Below are positions 1 to 8,599 of a stretch of 64,000 nt of DNA, one piece after another. Source of the stretch: Kribbella catacumbae DSM 19601 (GTDB lineage Bacteria > Actinomycetota > Actinomycetes > Propionibacteriales > Kribbellaceae); contig NZ_AQUZ01000019.1 of the NCBI RefSeq assembly GCF_000372465.1, positions 9,933-73,932 of the forward strand. Reading direction: 5' to 3'. A program made the translations under genes and the position numbers. The notes below the pieces were generated by a model. It was not told where the DNA came from. It made no database searches and saw only the letters and a list, made by a program, of their open reading frames with translations. How positions within the stretch are numbered: the stretch's first letter is position 1; each line of letters starts with the position of its first letter.

Positions 1-1121
1 GCGAGCCGTTGTCCCTTCAGCTGGCCGGTGGTTGCCTGCCCGAGAATGTTCCACTGCGAACCGGTCTCCCGGTCACGGAAGCCTTCACCAGCAGCAACGA
101 AATGCAGCCGCCGACCCTTCACGACGGGATCGAACACGGAGACGGTGCCGACGTCGCGGCCGCGGACGATGCGTTCGTCGTCGAGGGCGGAGGCCTGGCC
201 CGGCCGGTGCCACACGATCAAATCCTTCCCCTCGACGGCCACCTCGAGGACGCCGGTCCGGGCGATCGCCGACCGCACCACGGCGACCGTGTCGCGGCCG
301 CGGGCGACGCCGACGACGCGTTCTTTCACCGGCAACCGGGCGTCGGTGCTGGGCAGCTCGAACAACACGTCTCCGGACGGATCGTCGTACCCGGTGTAAG
401 GGTTGCGTCCGTACGGGCGCTTGTGGCCGGTGTCGCGGGTCAGCACCCATGCCTCGGGGTGCGCGGCGCGGAAGTCGCGCCACGCCACGGTCCCCATCGG
501 GATCGCCTGCAGAGTCGTGCCGGTGAGCTTGCCGAGCGCGGCCTGCCCGGTGAGCTGGGGCCACAGCGACTCGGTCTGCCGGTCGTACATCACCAGATTG
601 TCGGCATACAGGCGTCCCGACGTACCGAACGACAGCACCCGGGGCGCGGCCCGCCGCTCGAACGCCACCCCGGAGTTACACAGCGGGCAGTACGTGACCG
701 CGACCGGCACGCCGCCGACGGTGTCGTTGACGATCTCGTGCCAGGTCATGATCTGCAGCGGATACCCACGTGTCTCACCACCGACCGTGAGTGACAGCAG
801 CGGCTCAGTGTCGGCCAGCCAGCCGACCGTCCGGGCGAGGGAGAACCGCGGCTCATCGATCGGCGGGATCCCGTCCGGTGGCGGTCCACCGGACAAGATC
901 TTGCCTGGGTCGAGCAACGGCTTCGGCAGGCGCTGGTCACGCATGTCGTCCAGCGCGGACGGGCCGTCCTCCCGCGGACCGGCAGCGACCTGAGGCAGCT
1001 CGACGTGCTCGATCTCCTCCGGAGGGGTCTCGCTGTGCCGGTCCGTCGTGTCCGCCGACGACGAGCACGCCGTGACGACAAGTACCGTCACGGCCAGGAG
1101 CCTGACGATCCGTCCGCGCAT
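1..1121 (-). CDS. DUF3179 domain lipoprotein, 3' end beyond window
   Basis: Read leftward from the ATG at 1121, the frame stays open to the window edge (about 373 codons), so the C-terminus is missing. The N-terminus is a lipoprotein signal with lipobox VTAC (Cys19), so the protein should be anchored on the outer face of the membrane. Seen in the sequence are ILSGGPPPDGIPPIDEP near residue 75 and VTYCPLCNSGVAF near residue 140, both hallmarks of DUF3179. The biochemical role of this family is unknown. It is divergent from the TlpA-like gene at 1202, with only about 80 bases between them. The paired cysteines of the YCPLC motif and the redox neighbours hint at an extracytoplasmic metal or redox role, which is inference. 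Confidence 0.85.
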   Translation of the reverse strand, partial: MRGRIVRLLAVTVLVVTACSSSADTTDRHSETPPEEIEHVELPQVAAGPREDGPSALDDMRDQRLPKPLLDPGKILSGGPPPDGIPPIDEPRFSLARTVGWLADTEPLLSLTVGGETRGYPLQIMTWHEIVNDTVGGVPVAVTYCPLCNSGVAFERRAAPRVLSFGTSGRLYADNLVMYDRQTESLWPQLTGQAALGKLTGTTLQAIPMGTVAWRDFRAAHPEAWVLTRDTGHKRPYGRNPYTGYDDPSGDVLFELPSTDARLPVKERVVGVARGRDTVAVVRSAIARTGVLEVAVEGKDLIVWHRPGQASALDDERIVRGRDVGTVSVFDPVVKGRRLHFVAAGEGFRDRETGSQWNILGQATTGQLKGQRL

Positions 1122-1201
1122 GACCCCAGCATCACCCCGGAGCGACGCCTGTTCGGTGATCGCGCTCACGGTTCTCGGCTCTCAGCCCGCGGCATCATGG
1201 A

Positions 1202-1762
1202 GTGGTGACGACCACCGGCGGGCGTTTGGAGCTGCCTCGGCGGCGGAGCGTAACGGCATCGGGTCTGCTGCTCACCGCCGTCGTGGTCAGTGGCTGCGCC
1301 GGCACGCCGTCGACGGGAAACACACAGACAGCGCCGGAGGTGACCGCCGGCCAGACCGCGGCGCCCGCTGACCTGCTGGACTTCACCGCGCGAACTGTGA
1401 CCGGGGCGACCTTCGACGGCAGGCGTCTGGCCGGGAAACCGGTGGTGCTGTGGTTCTGGTCGCCGTGGTGCGCGACCTGCCGAGCCCAGGCAGGCTGGGT
1501 GAGCGCGCTGGCCGACAAGTACGCCGGCCAGGTCAGCGTCGTGGGCGTCGGCGGCCTCGACGAGAGCGCCGCGGTCCGCGACTACGGCGCCACTCTCCGC
1601 GGCTTCCCGCAGTTGGATGACGCGAAAGGCAAAATCTGGACCCGGTTCGGTGTGGTCGTCCAAAGCTCGTACGTCGTACTCGACGCGGCCGGCCGCGTCC
1701 AGCACCAGGGCTACCTGGACAGCGACGAACTGGACCGCCGCGTCGCCCAACTCGTGGGCTGA
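1202..1762 (+). CDS. TlpA-like thioredoxin-fold lipoprotein
   Basis: A 186-residue protein with a GTG start. The N-terminal hydrophobic segment ends in a lipobox-like VSGC near residue 36, followed by a Thr/Pro/Ala-rich linker and an AhpC/TSA-type thioredoxin fold. The active site is WSPWCATCRAQ near residue 90 (CxxC), and the later VGVGGLDES segment is typical of extracytoplasmic TlpA/ResA proteins. It would accept or donate electrons to thiols outside the membrane. It lies 5 bases upstream of a CcdA-type membrane reductase, which normally supplies reducing equivalents to such proteins, so the pair very probably works together. The true client is not shown by the sequence. Confidence 0.85.
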   Translation: MVTTTGGRLELPRRRSVTASGLLLTAVVVSGCAGTPSTGNTQTAPEVTAGQTAAPADLLDFTARTVTGATFDGRRLAGKPVVLWFWSPWCATCRAQAGWVSALADKYAGQVSVVGVGGLDESAAVRDYGATLRGFPQLDDAKGKIWTRFGVVVQSSYVVLDAAGRVQHQGYLDSDELDRRVAQLVG

Positions 1763-1767
1763 GCCGA

Positions 1768-2643
1768 ATGCCCGACGGACTGCTCGCGATCGCGCTGGGC
1801 GCGGGCATGCTCGCCGCCGTCAACCCCTGCGGATTCGCGTTGCTCCCCGCCTACCTCTCCCTGCTGGTCACCGGGGACCAGCCACCCAACCGGGCCACCG
1901 CCGTCGGACGCGCGCTGCTGCTCACCGCCGGCATGACGCTCGGCTTCGCGGCCGTGTTCGGCGTGTTCGGGCTCGCCGTCGCACCGGTCGCCTCATCGGT
2001 TCAGCGATACCTACCATGGTTCACCATCGGCCTCGGCCTCCTACTCGCCGGACTGGGCGCCTGGCTGCTGACCGGCCGGCCACTGCCCACGCTCGCGTTC
2101 CACCGCCGCGGACCGGCCAAACTGACCCGATCCCTCCGCTCGATGATCGCCTTCGGCGCGTCCTACGCCATCGCATCGCTCAGCTGCACCATCGCGCCCT
2201 TCCTGGCCGTCGTCGTCTCCAGCTTCCGAACCGACTCGATCTGGGCCGGCGCCGCTCTATTCCTCACCTACGCCGGCGGAATGGGACTCGTAGTCGCGAC
2301 TGCGGCCGTCGCAGTCGCACTGGCCAGAACCTCCCTGGTCGGCCGGCTACGCCGAGCCGGCGCCGCCGTACCTCACGTCGCCGGCCTCATGCTGATCGCC
2401 TCCGGCGGCTACGTGGCCTACTACGGCTGGTGGGAGATCCGCACCCTGCAAGGTGCCGCGACCACAAACGACCCCATCATCACCAACGCAGCCGCCATCC
2501 AGCGGTACCTCGCCGACACCATCGACCGCCTCGGCCTGCCCGGCATAGCCGCACTGCTCGCACTCTGCCTGGTCGCCGTCGGCGTCACTCGGGCCCTGGG
2601 ACGCCGACACCAACGAAGCGCCACATCGCGAGGGCCACAATGA
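1768..2643 (+). CDS. ccdA: CcdA/DsbD-type transmembrane thiol reductase
   Basis: A 291-residue polytopic protein with about six to seven hydrophobic segments. The first contains VNPCGFALLPAYLS, the characteristic cysteine-containing helix of CcdA/DsbD-beta. A second cysteine lies in SLSCTIAPFLA near residue 145. Members of this family carry electrons from cytoplasmic thioredoxin to extracytoplasmic thioredoxin-like proteins. The gene follows the TlpA-like gene by 5 bases, so it is co-transcribed. The C-terminal third carries an extra loop and a last helix after residue 215, making the protein slightly longer than minimal CcdA (about 200-240 residues). Confidence 0.85.
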   Translation: MPDGLLAIALGAGMLAAVNPCGFALLPAYLSLLVTGDQPPNRATAVGRALLLTAGMTLGFAAVFGVFGLAVAPVASSVQRYLPWFTIGLGLLLAGLGAWLLTGRPLPTLAFHRRGPAKLTRSLRSMIAFGASYAIASLSCTIAPFLAVVVSSFRTDSIWAGAALFLTYAGGMGLVVATAAVAVALARTSLVGRLRRAGAAVPHVAGLMLIASGGYVAYYGWWEIRTLQGAATTNDPIITNAAAIQRYLADTIDRLGLPGIAALLALCLVAVGVTRALGRRHQRSATSRGPQ

Positions 2644-2877
2644 CTCCCGTGCGGTTACCGTCGTTTCGTCCCCGATACCGACAGCCGTCATCATGTTCGG
2701 GATCGTCGCCATGTGCCTGGGCATGCTCTCTGCGAATCGGCAATCGCTCGACGGTGAAGGGTCGGGACGGCGGATCGATTTCGGTTTCCACAAGGCTCCG
2801 GCACGGCTGGGCCGCAGGGTTCGTCTTTGTGTCGTTCTACGGAATGGCCAGCCTCGTCGAGGTCGCTGTCCGAGATC

Positions 2878-3016
2878 GTGGCATTCCGGCAGCAGGTCCT
2901 TGACGAGCTCGAGCGACGGAACTCCGGCGGCTTCAGTGAATGGCTCGCTGCCCGGCGCCCGTCCCCCTAGCGACCCAGCAAGATATCTCCACGATCGCCC
3001 CGACGGAAAGCGCTGA
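2878..3016 (+). pseudogene. Frameshifted remnant of a short actinobacterial protein
   Basis: The frame from 2878 reads VAFRQQVLDELERR, then FSEWLAARRPSP and a stop at 2968. The next frame continues with SDPARYLHDRPDGKR to a stop at 3014-3016. Removing one C from the CCCCC run at 2963-2967 joins both into a continuous sequence. The pattern ELERRxxxGFxxWLAxxxxxxSDPARYL is familiar from small actinobacterial proteins of unknown function. The upstream part is not recognisable, so this is a fragment. The rest of 2644-3289 holds no gene that I can support. Confidence 0.4.
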
Positions 3017-3157
3017 CGCGGCACCGGCCTCCGTGCAGAACAAGCGACGCGACCAGGACAGCCAACTTTCGTCCGTCGGGAGCGTGGAGGGCTGCCAGCG
3101 ACGACTACTTCCGGCCGCTTGATCGGGCCGATTACTCCGCCGACGACCACTCGCACG

Positions 3158-3242
3158 GTGTCGCGGCCGCTTCACCTTTCGTGCGGGTGATTTGGTGTCG
3201 CACAGTGTCGCGCCGGGTGGCTGATCGGCTGGTGCGCGACAC
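3158..3242. repeat. Cluster of GTGTCGC heptamers with a 9-bp inverted repeat
   Basis: GTGTCGC occurs at 3158, 3195 and 3205, the last two 10 bases apart. GTGTCGCGC at 3205-3213 is matched by its exact reverse complement GCGCGACAC at 3234-3242. The block lies between convergent transcription units (ccdA side and the hxlR-type gene), so the inverted repeat could be a weak bidirectional terminator. A protein-binding array or remnant attachment site is an alternative. Confidence 0.35.
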
Positions 3243-3289
3243 CTGCTCGCAGGTGAGTGTGGGATCGACTGCCGCTCGGAAGAACTCGG

Positions 3290-3937
3290 TTAGCTCCGGG
3301 CGGCGCCGAAGAGGCGGTGGCCGGCCTGGTCGTCTCCGGTGATGGTGAGCCGGCCGTTGCCGATGGCCTCGGTGAGCGCCTGCTCCTCGTCGAGGACGCG
3401 GGCCAAGGTATCGGGGTCGGAGTCGATGATTGTGTCAGGCGGGTCGTGCGGTTCCCCGCGGGTCATTTCGACGAGGTTGCCGCCGGCGACCCGGGTGGTG
3501 AAGCGATAGGGGCCGAGGCGCATTTCGTAAGTAGCGGTCCATGGTCGATCTGGCTGCGGGCGGAAGAAGCTGCGCAGCCTGATCATGGCGGAGTCCGCAC
3601 CCACAGGTTCATCCGACGGCTCGGGCGCATCGGCTCCCCAATGTCCTAGGGCGACGACGACGGCATCCAACCGGGCGCCCCACTCAGTCAGCTCGTATAC
3701 CCGTGAGCTGGCAGGCGGAGGCAGGGTGCGACGTCGCACGACGCCGGCGGCCTCCAGTTCTCGCAGTCGCTGGGCAAGGACCTTGGGCCCCACCCCTGGC
3801 AGCCCGTCCTGCAGATCGGTGAACCGTTTCGGGCCTAGCAGGAGCTCGCGCACGACCAGCAAGGCCCACCGCTCGCCCACGTAGTCGAGCGCGGTCGCGA
3901 TCGCACATCCATCACCGTATCGACGACTCCTGCTCAT
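3290..3937 (-). CDS. HxlR-family winged-helix regulator with C-terminal SCP2-like domain
   Basis: The MSRSRRYGDGC start at 3937 fits the family, in which a cysteine closely follows the N-terminus. An in-frame start at 3955 would add six residues. The first 100 residues form the HxlR winged helix: YVGERWALLVVRELLLGPKRFTDL, given here only as YVGERWALLVVREL and GPKRFTDL, then VLAQRLRELEAAGVVRR. The remaining 110 residues (ending GNGRLTITGDDQAGHRLF) resemble the SCP2/sterol-carrier-like domain often fused to these regulators. Such proteins repress nearby genes and respond to oxidants, electrophiles or small hydrophobic ligands. The gene is divergent from a RidA remnant and a tautomerase, its likely targets. 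Confidence 0.8.
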   Translation of the reverse strand: MSRSRRYGDGCAIATALDYVGERWALLVVRELLLGPKRFTDLQDGLPGVGPKVLAQRLRELEAAGVVRRRTLPPPASSRVYELTEWGARLDAVVVALGHWGADAPEPSDEPVGADSAMIRLRSFFRPQPDRPWTATYEMRLGPYRFTTRVAGGNLVEMTRGEPHDPPDTIIDSDPDTLARVLDEEQALTEAIGNGRLTITGDDQAGHRLFGAARS

Positions 3938-3998
3938 GGTTCCGATCATATCCATGACAACTCACTCTTGACCAGGGCATGCTTCCCTGTTAAGCATT

Positions 3999-4006
3999 AA
4001 GTACTT
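3999..4006. promoter_or_regulatory. AAGTACTT palindrome, candidate HxlR operator
   Basis: A perfect 8-bp palindrome sits midway between the divergent hxlR-type gene and the RidA/tautomerase unit, within AT-richer DNA than its surroundings. HxlR-type regulators commonly bind short dyads in such divergent spacers. This assignment is by position only. Confidence 0.3.
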
Positions 4007-4045
4007 TCCAAGAGGAAGTTCCCATTACCCGAAGGAAGTCGTCCG

Positions 4046-4330
4046 ATGAAGCGAACAGCCATCAATCCATGGCCCTTCTCGGTGAAGCTCGGCTTCGACC
4101 AAGCCCAGCTCGTCGAAGGTCAGGGTCGAGAGCTCATGACGCTGTTGACGCCAACGGAAACTCACAGCACCCGGGCGACATGGCCGCCCAGCTCGGGCAC
4201 GCGCTCGACAACCTCGAGACGGTGCTCGCCTGGCGCCACCTGACACTCGGCAACGTGGTCCGGCTCAACTTCTGCACCACCGACGTCAACACCCTGCTGC
4301 TGCACTTCCCCTGGCGAAGCGAACCCCTCA
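4046..4330 (+). pseudogene. RidA/YjgF-family remnant (frameshifted and truncated)
   Basis: The ATG at 4046 has a good ribosome site (GAAGGAAG) and the frame begins MKRTAINPWPFSVKLGFDQ, as in RidA-family proteins. Near 4140 the homologous reading moves to another frame: AVDANGNSQHPGDMAAQLG, then LDNLETVLA and VVRLNFCTTDVNTLL. After LLLHF the sequence no longer matches the family, and the open frame runs into the tautomerase start. RidA proteins deaminate reactive enamine/imine intermediates. With one frameshift, some missing residues and a lost C-terminus, this copy is very probably dead. Confidence 0.65.
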
Positions 4331-4369
4331 ACAACCGCTACAGCGCGACCCACAAGATCGGAGAAGGAC

Positions 4370-4768
4370 ATGCCTATCGGATACCTCGACGTGCCCACCG
4401 GCGCTGACCTCGACACGAAGCGAGAACTCGTGAAGGCGATGTACGACGCTCTGCGCGAGGCCTACCCGTTCCCCGACGACACTCGGATCTTCCTGCGCGA
4501 GTGGCCGATGGACTGTGTGAGCCAAAACGGGCTCCTCGGCTCGGTACCGGCCAGGCCCGCGTTCATCGCGCACGTCCCCGAGGGCGTCGATACCGAGGTC
4601 AAGCGCACGATGCTGAAAAAGATCAACACGGCGGTCGCCAACGCCTACCAGCTTCCGTGGTTCATCACGTTCCTCCACGAACACTCGCTCGAGCTGGTAG
4701 CCGTCGACGGAGTCGTACTCGCGGACGATCAACAGCGCGTAGAAGACCAGCGGAAGGCCTACAGCTGA
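4370..4768 (+). CDS. Tautomerase superfamily protein (4-oxalocrotonate tautomerase-like)
   Basis: A 132-residue protein beginning MPIGYLDVPTG. The proline after the initiator methionine is the catalytic base of this superfamily once Met is removed. The repeat of two beta-alpha-beta units is visible: AxxDTKRELVKAMYDAL near residue 15 and DTEVKRTMLKKINTAV near residue 75. This is the length of fused or MSAD-like members rather than the 60-residue single-unit enzymes. It is preceded by GGAGAAGGACAT, placing a ribosome site at normal spacing. It follows the RidA remnant and is probably controlled by the divergent HxlR protein. The substrate cannot be inferred. Confidence 0.8.
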   Translation: MPIGYLDVPTGADLDTKRELVKAMYDALREAYPFPDDTRIFLREWPMDCVSQNGLLGSVPARPAFIAHVPEGVDTEVKRTMLKKINTAVANAYQLPWFITFLHEHSLELVAVDGVVLADDQQRVEDQRKAYS

Positions 4769-4884
4769 GTACTGGCTGAGCGGAGGGCACTTCATCGAAT
4801 CTTTAGGGAAGCGGCAGGTCTAACAGCGGGTACGGTCCGTAGCGTCGCGGGCGAGACCGGTTGTACCCAGCGAAGGAGCTTGCC

Positions 4885-5895
4885 ATGCGACGTCGCCACC
4901 TCCGGAAGATCGCTATCGGCGCAGCGGCGCTGCTCACTCTGTCGGCGTGTGCCGGGAACGGCGACGGAGCTCAGCCCGGGTCGACGCCGACGGGCTCGCC
5001 TACAGCCAGTGCATCGCCGACTGAGCCGGAGCCGAAAGGTGAGCCCCTCACGAAGGCCGACATCGCGACCCTGGCGGCGGCGTTCGCGGATCAACCGTTG
5101 ATCGGTGGCCAGACCGCGCCCCGGCAGTACAGGTGGGTGAACGAAAAGGTTGCCTTGTTCGTCCAGTTCGATGACAGGGATCCCGCCAAGGCCACCGCCT
5201 TGCGCTACGTCGGTATCAGCGTCAAGGGCGTGTTCTGCGCCGAGAACCAACCTGGCGGCGCCAAGGGCGGCTTCCCGCACTTCCACCGGTTGAACGCGGC
5301 CGAGTACGCCCAGGGGCACGCCGGGCCGGCCGGCACTCCCGGTTACTGGCTCAGCTGGGTCGCGGTGGACACGTTCGCCCAACGGGACGGACGGCAGGTC
5401 AAACCCGGCGTGGACTACGAATTCTCCCCCACCCCCGTTCCCCCGAAGTGCGGCGCGAAGCTGCCGAAGGCCGACTTCGCCGCGCCGGGCGCGAAAGCCC
5501 TGTCCAAGCAGGACCTCACCGCGCTCGCCGGGTTCTTCACCGACAACCCGCTCACCGGCGGCCAGACCGCCCCACGCCTGTATCGCTGGGTCAACCCTGA
5601 CGTCGCGATCTTCGTCCAGCTCGACAAGTCCAACCTGGCCGAGGCGACCGCGGTCCGGCACGTCGGGATCAGCGTGCGCGGCGAGTTCTGCAAGGCGAAA
5701 CAGCCATCTCCGGACTTCCCTCACTTCCACCGCACCAACGCCACGGAGTACGCCAAAGGGCACGGCCAGGCGCCAGGTGACCGCGGCTACTGGTTGTTGT
5801 GGATGGCAACGGACACCTTCAAGCAGCGAGACGGTCGCCAGGTCACACCTGGTGTGGACCGGGAGTTCTCGCCGACACCGCCACCGGGTTGTTGA
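4885..5895 (+). CDS. Lipoprotein with two tandem copies of one domain
   Basis: The start at 4885 is chosen because GAAGGAG lies 8 bases upstream. A TTG at 4861 in the same frame has no such site. The signal peptide ends in lipobox LSAC (Cys22), then a Ser/Thr/Pro linker. Two similar units of about 130 residues follow. Each contains GGQTAPRxYRWVN, an FVQxD strand, VGISVxGxFC, FPHFHRxNAxEYAxGH, GYWLxWxAxDTF and QRDGRQVxPGVDxEFSPTP. The conserved His, Tyr and Cys residues suggest a folded extracytoplasmic domain, possibly metal-binding, but I recognise no named family. It is followed 2 bases later by a cupredoxin and then a two-component system. Confidence 0.8.
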   Translation: MRRRHLRKIAIGAAALLTLSACAGNGDGAQPGSTPTGSPTASASPTEPEPKGEPLTKADIATLAAAFADQPLIGGQTAPRQYRWVNEKVALFVQFDDRDPAKATALRYVGISVKGVFCAENQPGGAKGGFPHFHRLNAAEYAQGHAGPAGTPGYWLSWVAVDTFAQRDGRQVKPGVDYEFSPTPVPPKCGAKLPKADFAAPGAKALSKQDLTALAGFFTDNPLTGGQTAPRLYRWVNPDVAIFVQLDKSNLAEATAVRHVGISVRGEFCKAKQPSPDFPHFHRTNATEYAKGHGQAPGDRGYWLLWMATDTFKQRDGRQVTPGVDREFSPTPPPGC

Positions 5896-5897
5896 TC

Positions 5898-6342
5898 ATG
5901 GCAACGGGTCGGTGCACGGCAGGGGCGCTGATCCTGGTTGCGATGCTGGCCGCGGCCGGCTGCGATGCGGAGCGGCCGGCTGCCCCGCCCACCTCCACCG
6001 CCGGAGCGTCGAGCCCGGCAACTCCGCCCCGGGCCGGCGAGCAGGTCGAGGTTCACTTGACCTGCTCGACCGGAGCCCGACGCCCCCTGTGCGTTCAGAC
6101 CGGCCGAGGTGAGGATCCGGGCCGGCGGAACGGTGCGCTGGGTGAACGACGACGCGACATACCACACCGTCACCTCGACCGAGCGCCCCGACGTACGCCG
6201 ACCGAGCGGCCGGTTCGACGGCGTACTGGATGCGCCGCAGGAGGTCTTCACGGTCACGTTCCCCGAGCCCGGCGAGTTCGCGTACTACTGTCAGCCACAC
6301 GCCGAGTTCATGGCCGGCGTGGTCCGGGTGGCGCCGGAGTAG
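5898..6342 (+). pseudogene. Cupredoxin lipoprotein with a single-base frameshift
   Basis: The frame from ATG 5898 encodes a lipoprotein signal (MLAAAGC, Cys22) and a Ser/Pro/Ala linker. The plastocyanin/azurin-like core continues in another frame from about 6080: FRPAEVRIRAGGTVRWVNDD, TYHTVTS, then GEFAYYCQPHAEFMAGVV and a stop at 6342. The type 1 copper ligands His, Cys, His and Met are all present. The two frames differ by one base, somewhere near 6060-6095, so the gene is either recently inactivated or contains a sequence error. If intact it would be a surface electron carrier or copper-binding protein, translated directly after the duplicated lipoprotein. Confidence 0.7.
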
Positions 6343-6372
6343 CGTGATCCTCAGACAACAGGTGGAGGCACG

Positions 6373-7062
6373 GTGGGCACCTCGGCGACCGCTCTGAAAC
6401 CACAGCTCCTGGTCGTCGACGACGATCACAAGCTGGTCCCGCTGCTGGAGCGAGGACTGCGCTATGAGGGCTTCGGCGTGATCTGCGCCTACTCCGGGGC
6501 CGAAGCGCTCGCCGCCATCAGACACCACTTGCCGGATCTGGTGCTGCTCGACGTCGGCATGCCCGAGCTCGACGGCTTCGACGTACTCCGCGAGCTCCGC
6601 CGCCGCACCGACGTACCAGTCGTCATGCTGACCGCCAAGGACGAGGTGTCCGACAAGGTGGGCGCGCTGGATCTCGGTGCCGACGACTACGTGGCCAAGC
6701 CGTTCGACTTCGACGAGCTGGTCGCCCGCATTCGCGCAGTACTGCGCCGCCGTGGCGCGGACGCGCTGGATCGGTTCAGCCACGACGACCTGGTCTGCGA
6801 CCTCGGTACCCGCGAGGTCGTCCGCGGCGGCAGGCGGATCGAGCTCACGGTCACGGAGTTCGACCTCCTCGGCTTCCTGTTGCGGAACCCGAGGCGGATC
6901 CACAGCCGCGAGGCACTGCTTCGAGCCATCTGGGGCTACGACGTACCGGTCGACAGCAACGTGGTCGACGTACACATCGGCCATCTTCGCCGCAAACTCG
7001 GAGAGCCTCCGCTCATCCAGACCGTACGTGGAGTCGGCTACGCCCTGCGGAGCGAGCCTTGA
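6373..7062 (+). CDS. OmpR/PhoB-family response regulator
   Basis: 229 residues from a GTG start. The receiver domain has LLVVDDDHKL with the acidic pair, the phospho-acceptor aspartate in LVLLDVGMPELDG near residue 58, VVMLTAKD and the KPFDFDELVARI segment. The C-terminal winged helix is typical (ELTVTEFDLLGFLLRNP, then VVDVHIGHLRRKLGE and VRGVGYALR). Its stop overlaps the TTG start of the sensor kinase (TTGA), so the two are translationally coupled. It probably regulates the lipoprotein/cupredoxin genes just upstream, or a membrane-stress regulon. That target assignment is inference. Confidence 0.9.
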   Translation: MGTSATALKPQLLVVDDDHKLVPLLERGLRYEGFGVICAYSGAEALAAIRHHLPDLVLLDVGMPELDGFDVLRELRRRTDVPVVMLTAKDEVSDKVGALDLGADDYVAKPFDFDELVARIRAVLRRRGADALDRFSHDDLVCDLGTREVVRGGRRIELTVTEFDLLGFLLRNPRRIHSREALLRAIWGYDVPVDSNVVDVHIGHLRRKLGEPPLIQTVRGVGYALRSEP

Positions 7063-8431
7063 ACCGCTGGAGACCCTCGCTGCGGGCCCGGCTCGCGATC
7101 ACTTTCACCCTGCTGGTCGGCGTGATCCTCGTCCTCGTCGGGGTGGCGACCAACCAGCTGTTGCGGCAGAGTCTGCTCGCCGAGATCGAGCGAGATGTCG
7201 CTCACCGGGCGGCCGCGTTCCGCGCCACGCCGCCCGACCCGCCGTACACACTCGACACCTTCGGCGCACGCGACGTCTTCCTCCAGGTCGTCGGTCCCGA
7301 CGGCGCCCCGGTCGCGAAGTCGGCCAGCCTCGGCGACCGGGTGCTGCCGATCCCGGACGCCGCCCGCCGGGGTGAAGTCGTCGAGGCCCGGGTCGGCGGC
7401 CGGCCGCTGTTCCTGACCGCCGCGCCGCTGGACGCCGGCCGCCAGATCGTCGTCGCGCGGTCACCGATGACGACGTACGGCGCCCTGCGAACGCTCCGCA
7501 ACCTGCTCACCGGCATCATCGCGGGAGCCGTGCTGCTCACTGCCCTGACCAGCTGGCTGTACGCCCGCGGCGCGCTCCGCCCGATCGGCCAGGTCGTCGC
7601 CGCCGCCCGGTCGGTCCGCGACAGCCGCGACCTCAGCCGCCGGGTGCCACAACGCAGTACCGGAGACGAGGCGGGACGACTGGTCGAAACCTTCAACGAG
7701 ATGCTCGCCGAACTCCAGATCGCCTACGAGTCCCTGGACAACTCCAACCAGCACCTCCGGCAGTTCCTCGCCGACTGCTCACACGAACTCAGAGCCCCGC
7801 TGGCCCGGATCCGCAGCACAGTCGACGGACTGGCCAGGCTCGACGACCCGGACACCGGCGACGCCGCCTTCCGATCCAGAGCCCTGGCCGACGTCGCCGC
7901 CGACACCGACCGGATGGCGCGGATGGTCCGACAGCTCCTGATCCTCGCCCGCGCCGACGCCGGCGCCACCATCGAGCGAAGACCCATCCGGCTGGCCGAC
8001 GTGGTGCAGTCGGCCTGCCGTCAGGCCGAACGGATGTCCAACGGTGTCCAGTTGAGTCCGCCGGACGACCACCACCTCGCCGACGCAGTCGTCCTCGGCG
8101 ACGCCGACCACCTCGAGCAGGCCGTCCTGATCCTCCTCGACAACGCTTTCAAGTACACCCCGCCTCCCGGCCGGGTGGAAGTTCGCGCACAGCGCCACAA
8201 CAGCCAAGCCCGGATCGATGTCACCGACACCGGGCTCGGCGTACCGCCCGAGGACCGGGACAAGATCTTCGACCGGTTCTACCGCGGCCGCAACGCCAGG
8301 CCGCAACCGGTACCGGACTCGGCCTCGCCATCGCCACCTGGATCGCAGCCCAGCACGGCGGAACCATCGAGCTGCTCACCACCCCGGGCGACGGCTCCAC
8401 CTTCTCCCTCCAACTCCCGCTGACGGACTGA
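7059..8431 (+). pseudogene. Sensor histidine kinase with a frameshift at the ATP-binding lid
   Basis: It starts with TTG overlapping the response-regulator stop. The architecture is one N-terminal membrane helix, an extracytoplasmic domain of about 120 residues, a second helix, HAMP (LRPIGQVVAAARSVRD), an H-box with the phospho-acceptor His in LADCSHELRAPLARIR near residue 240, an N-box (NAFKYTPPPG) and a G1-box (DTGLGVPPEDRDKIFDRFYRG). Just after this, around 8300-8310, the frame is lost. The proper continuation GTGLGLAIATWIAAQHGG lies one frame over and ends at 8431. As given, translation would lack the G2-box. Either a recent mutation or a missing base in the sequence explains this. Confidence 0.8.
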
Positions 8432-8599
8432 CAACAAATGGGGAATCAGCAGCCGCCAAGGGAACAGTAATCCCATCACCAGCCGCCGTCTTCTGCGAGC
8501 ACCATGGGTGTCTGTTCAGTGAGCGCGGTCACCGAACCTCCGGTGGATCGCGCCTACCGTTGAGCGCGACCAGGTGCTCCTTCGAAGGGATCGAGTTCA

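Noticed and set aside
2640..2903. 87-codon frame starting in an ATGA overlap after ccdA
   Set aside because: Ser/Arg/Cys-rich sequence with no recognisable fold. The overlap alone is weak support, and the stretch behaves as decayed DNA.
8510..8560. Imperfect GCGCG...CGCGC dyad upstream of the radical SAM gene
   Set aside because: The arms contain mismatches and a length difference, and no matching regulator motif is known to me.
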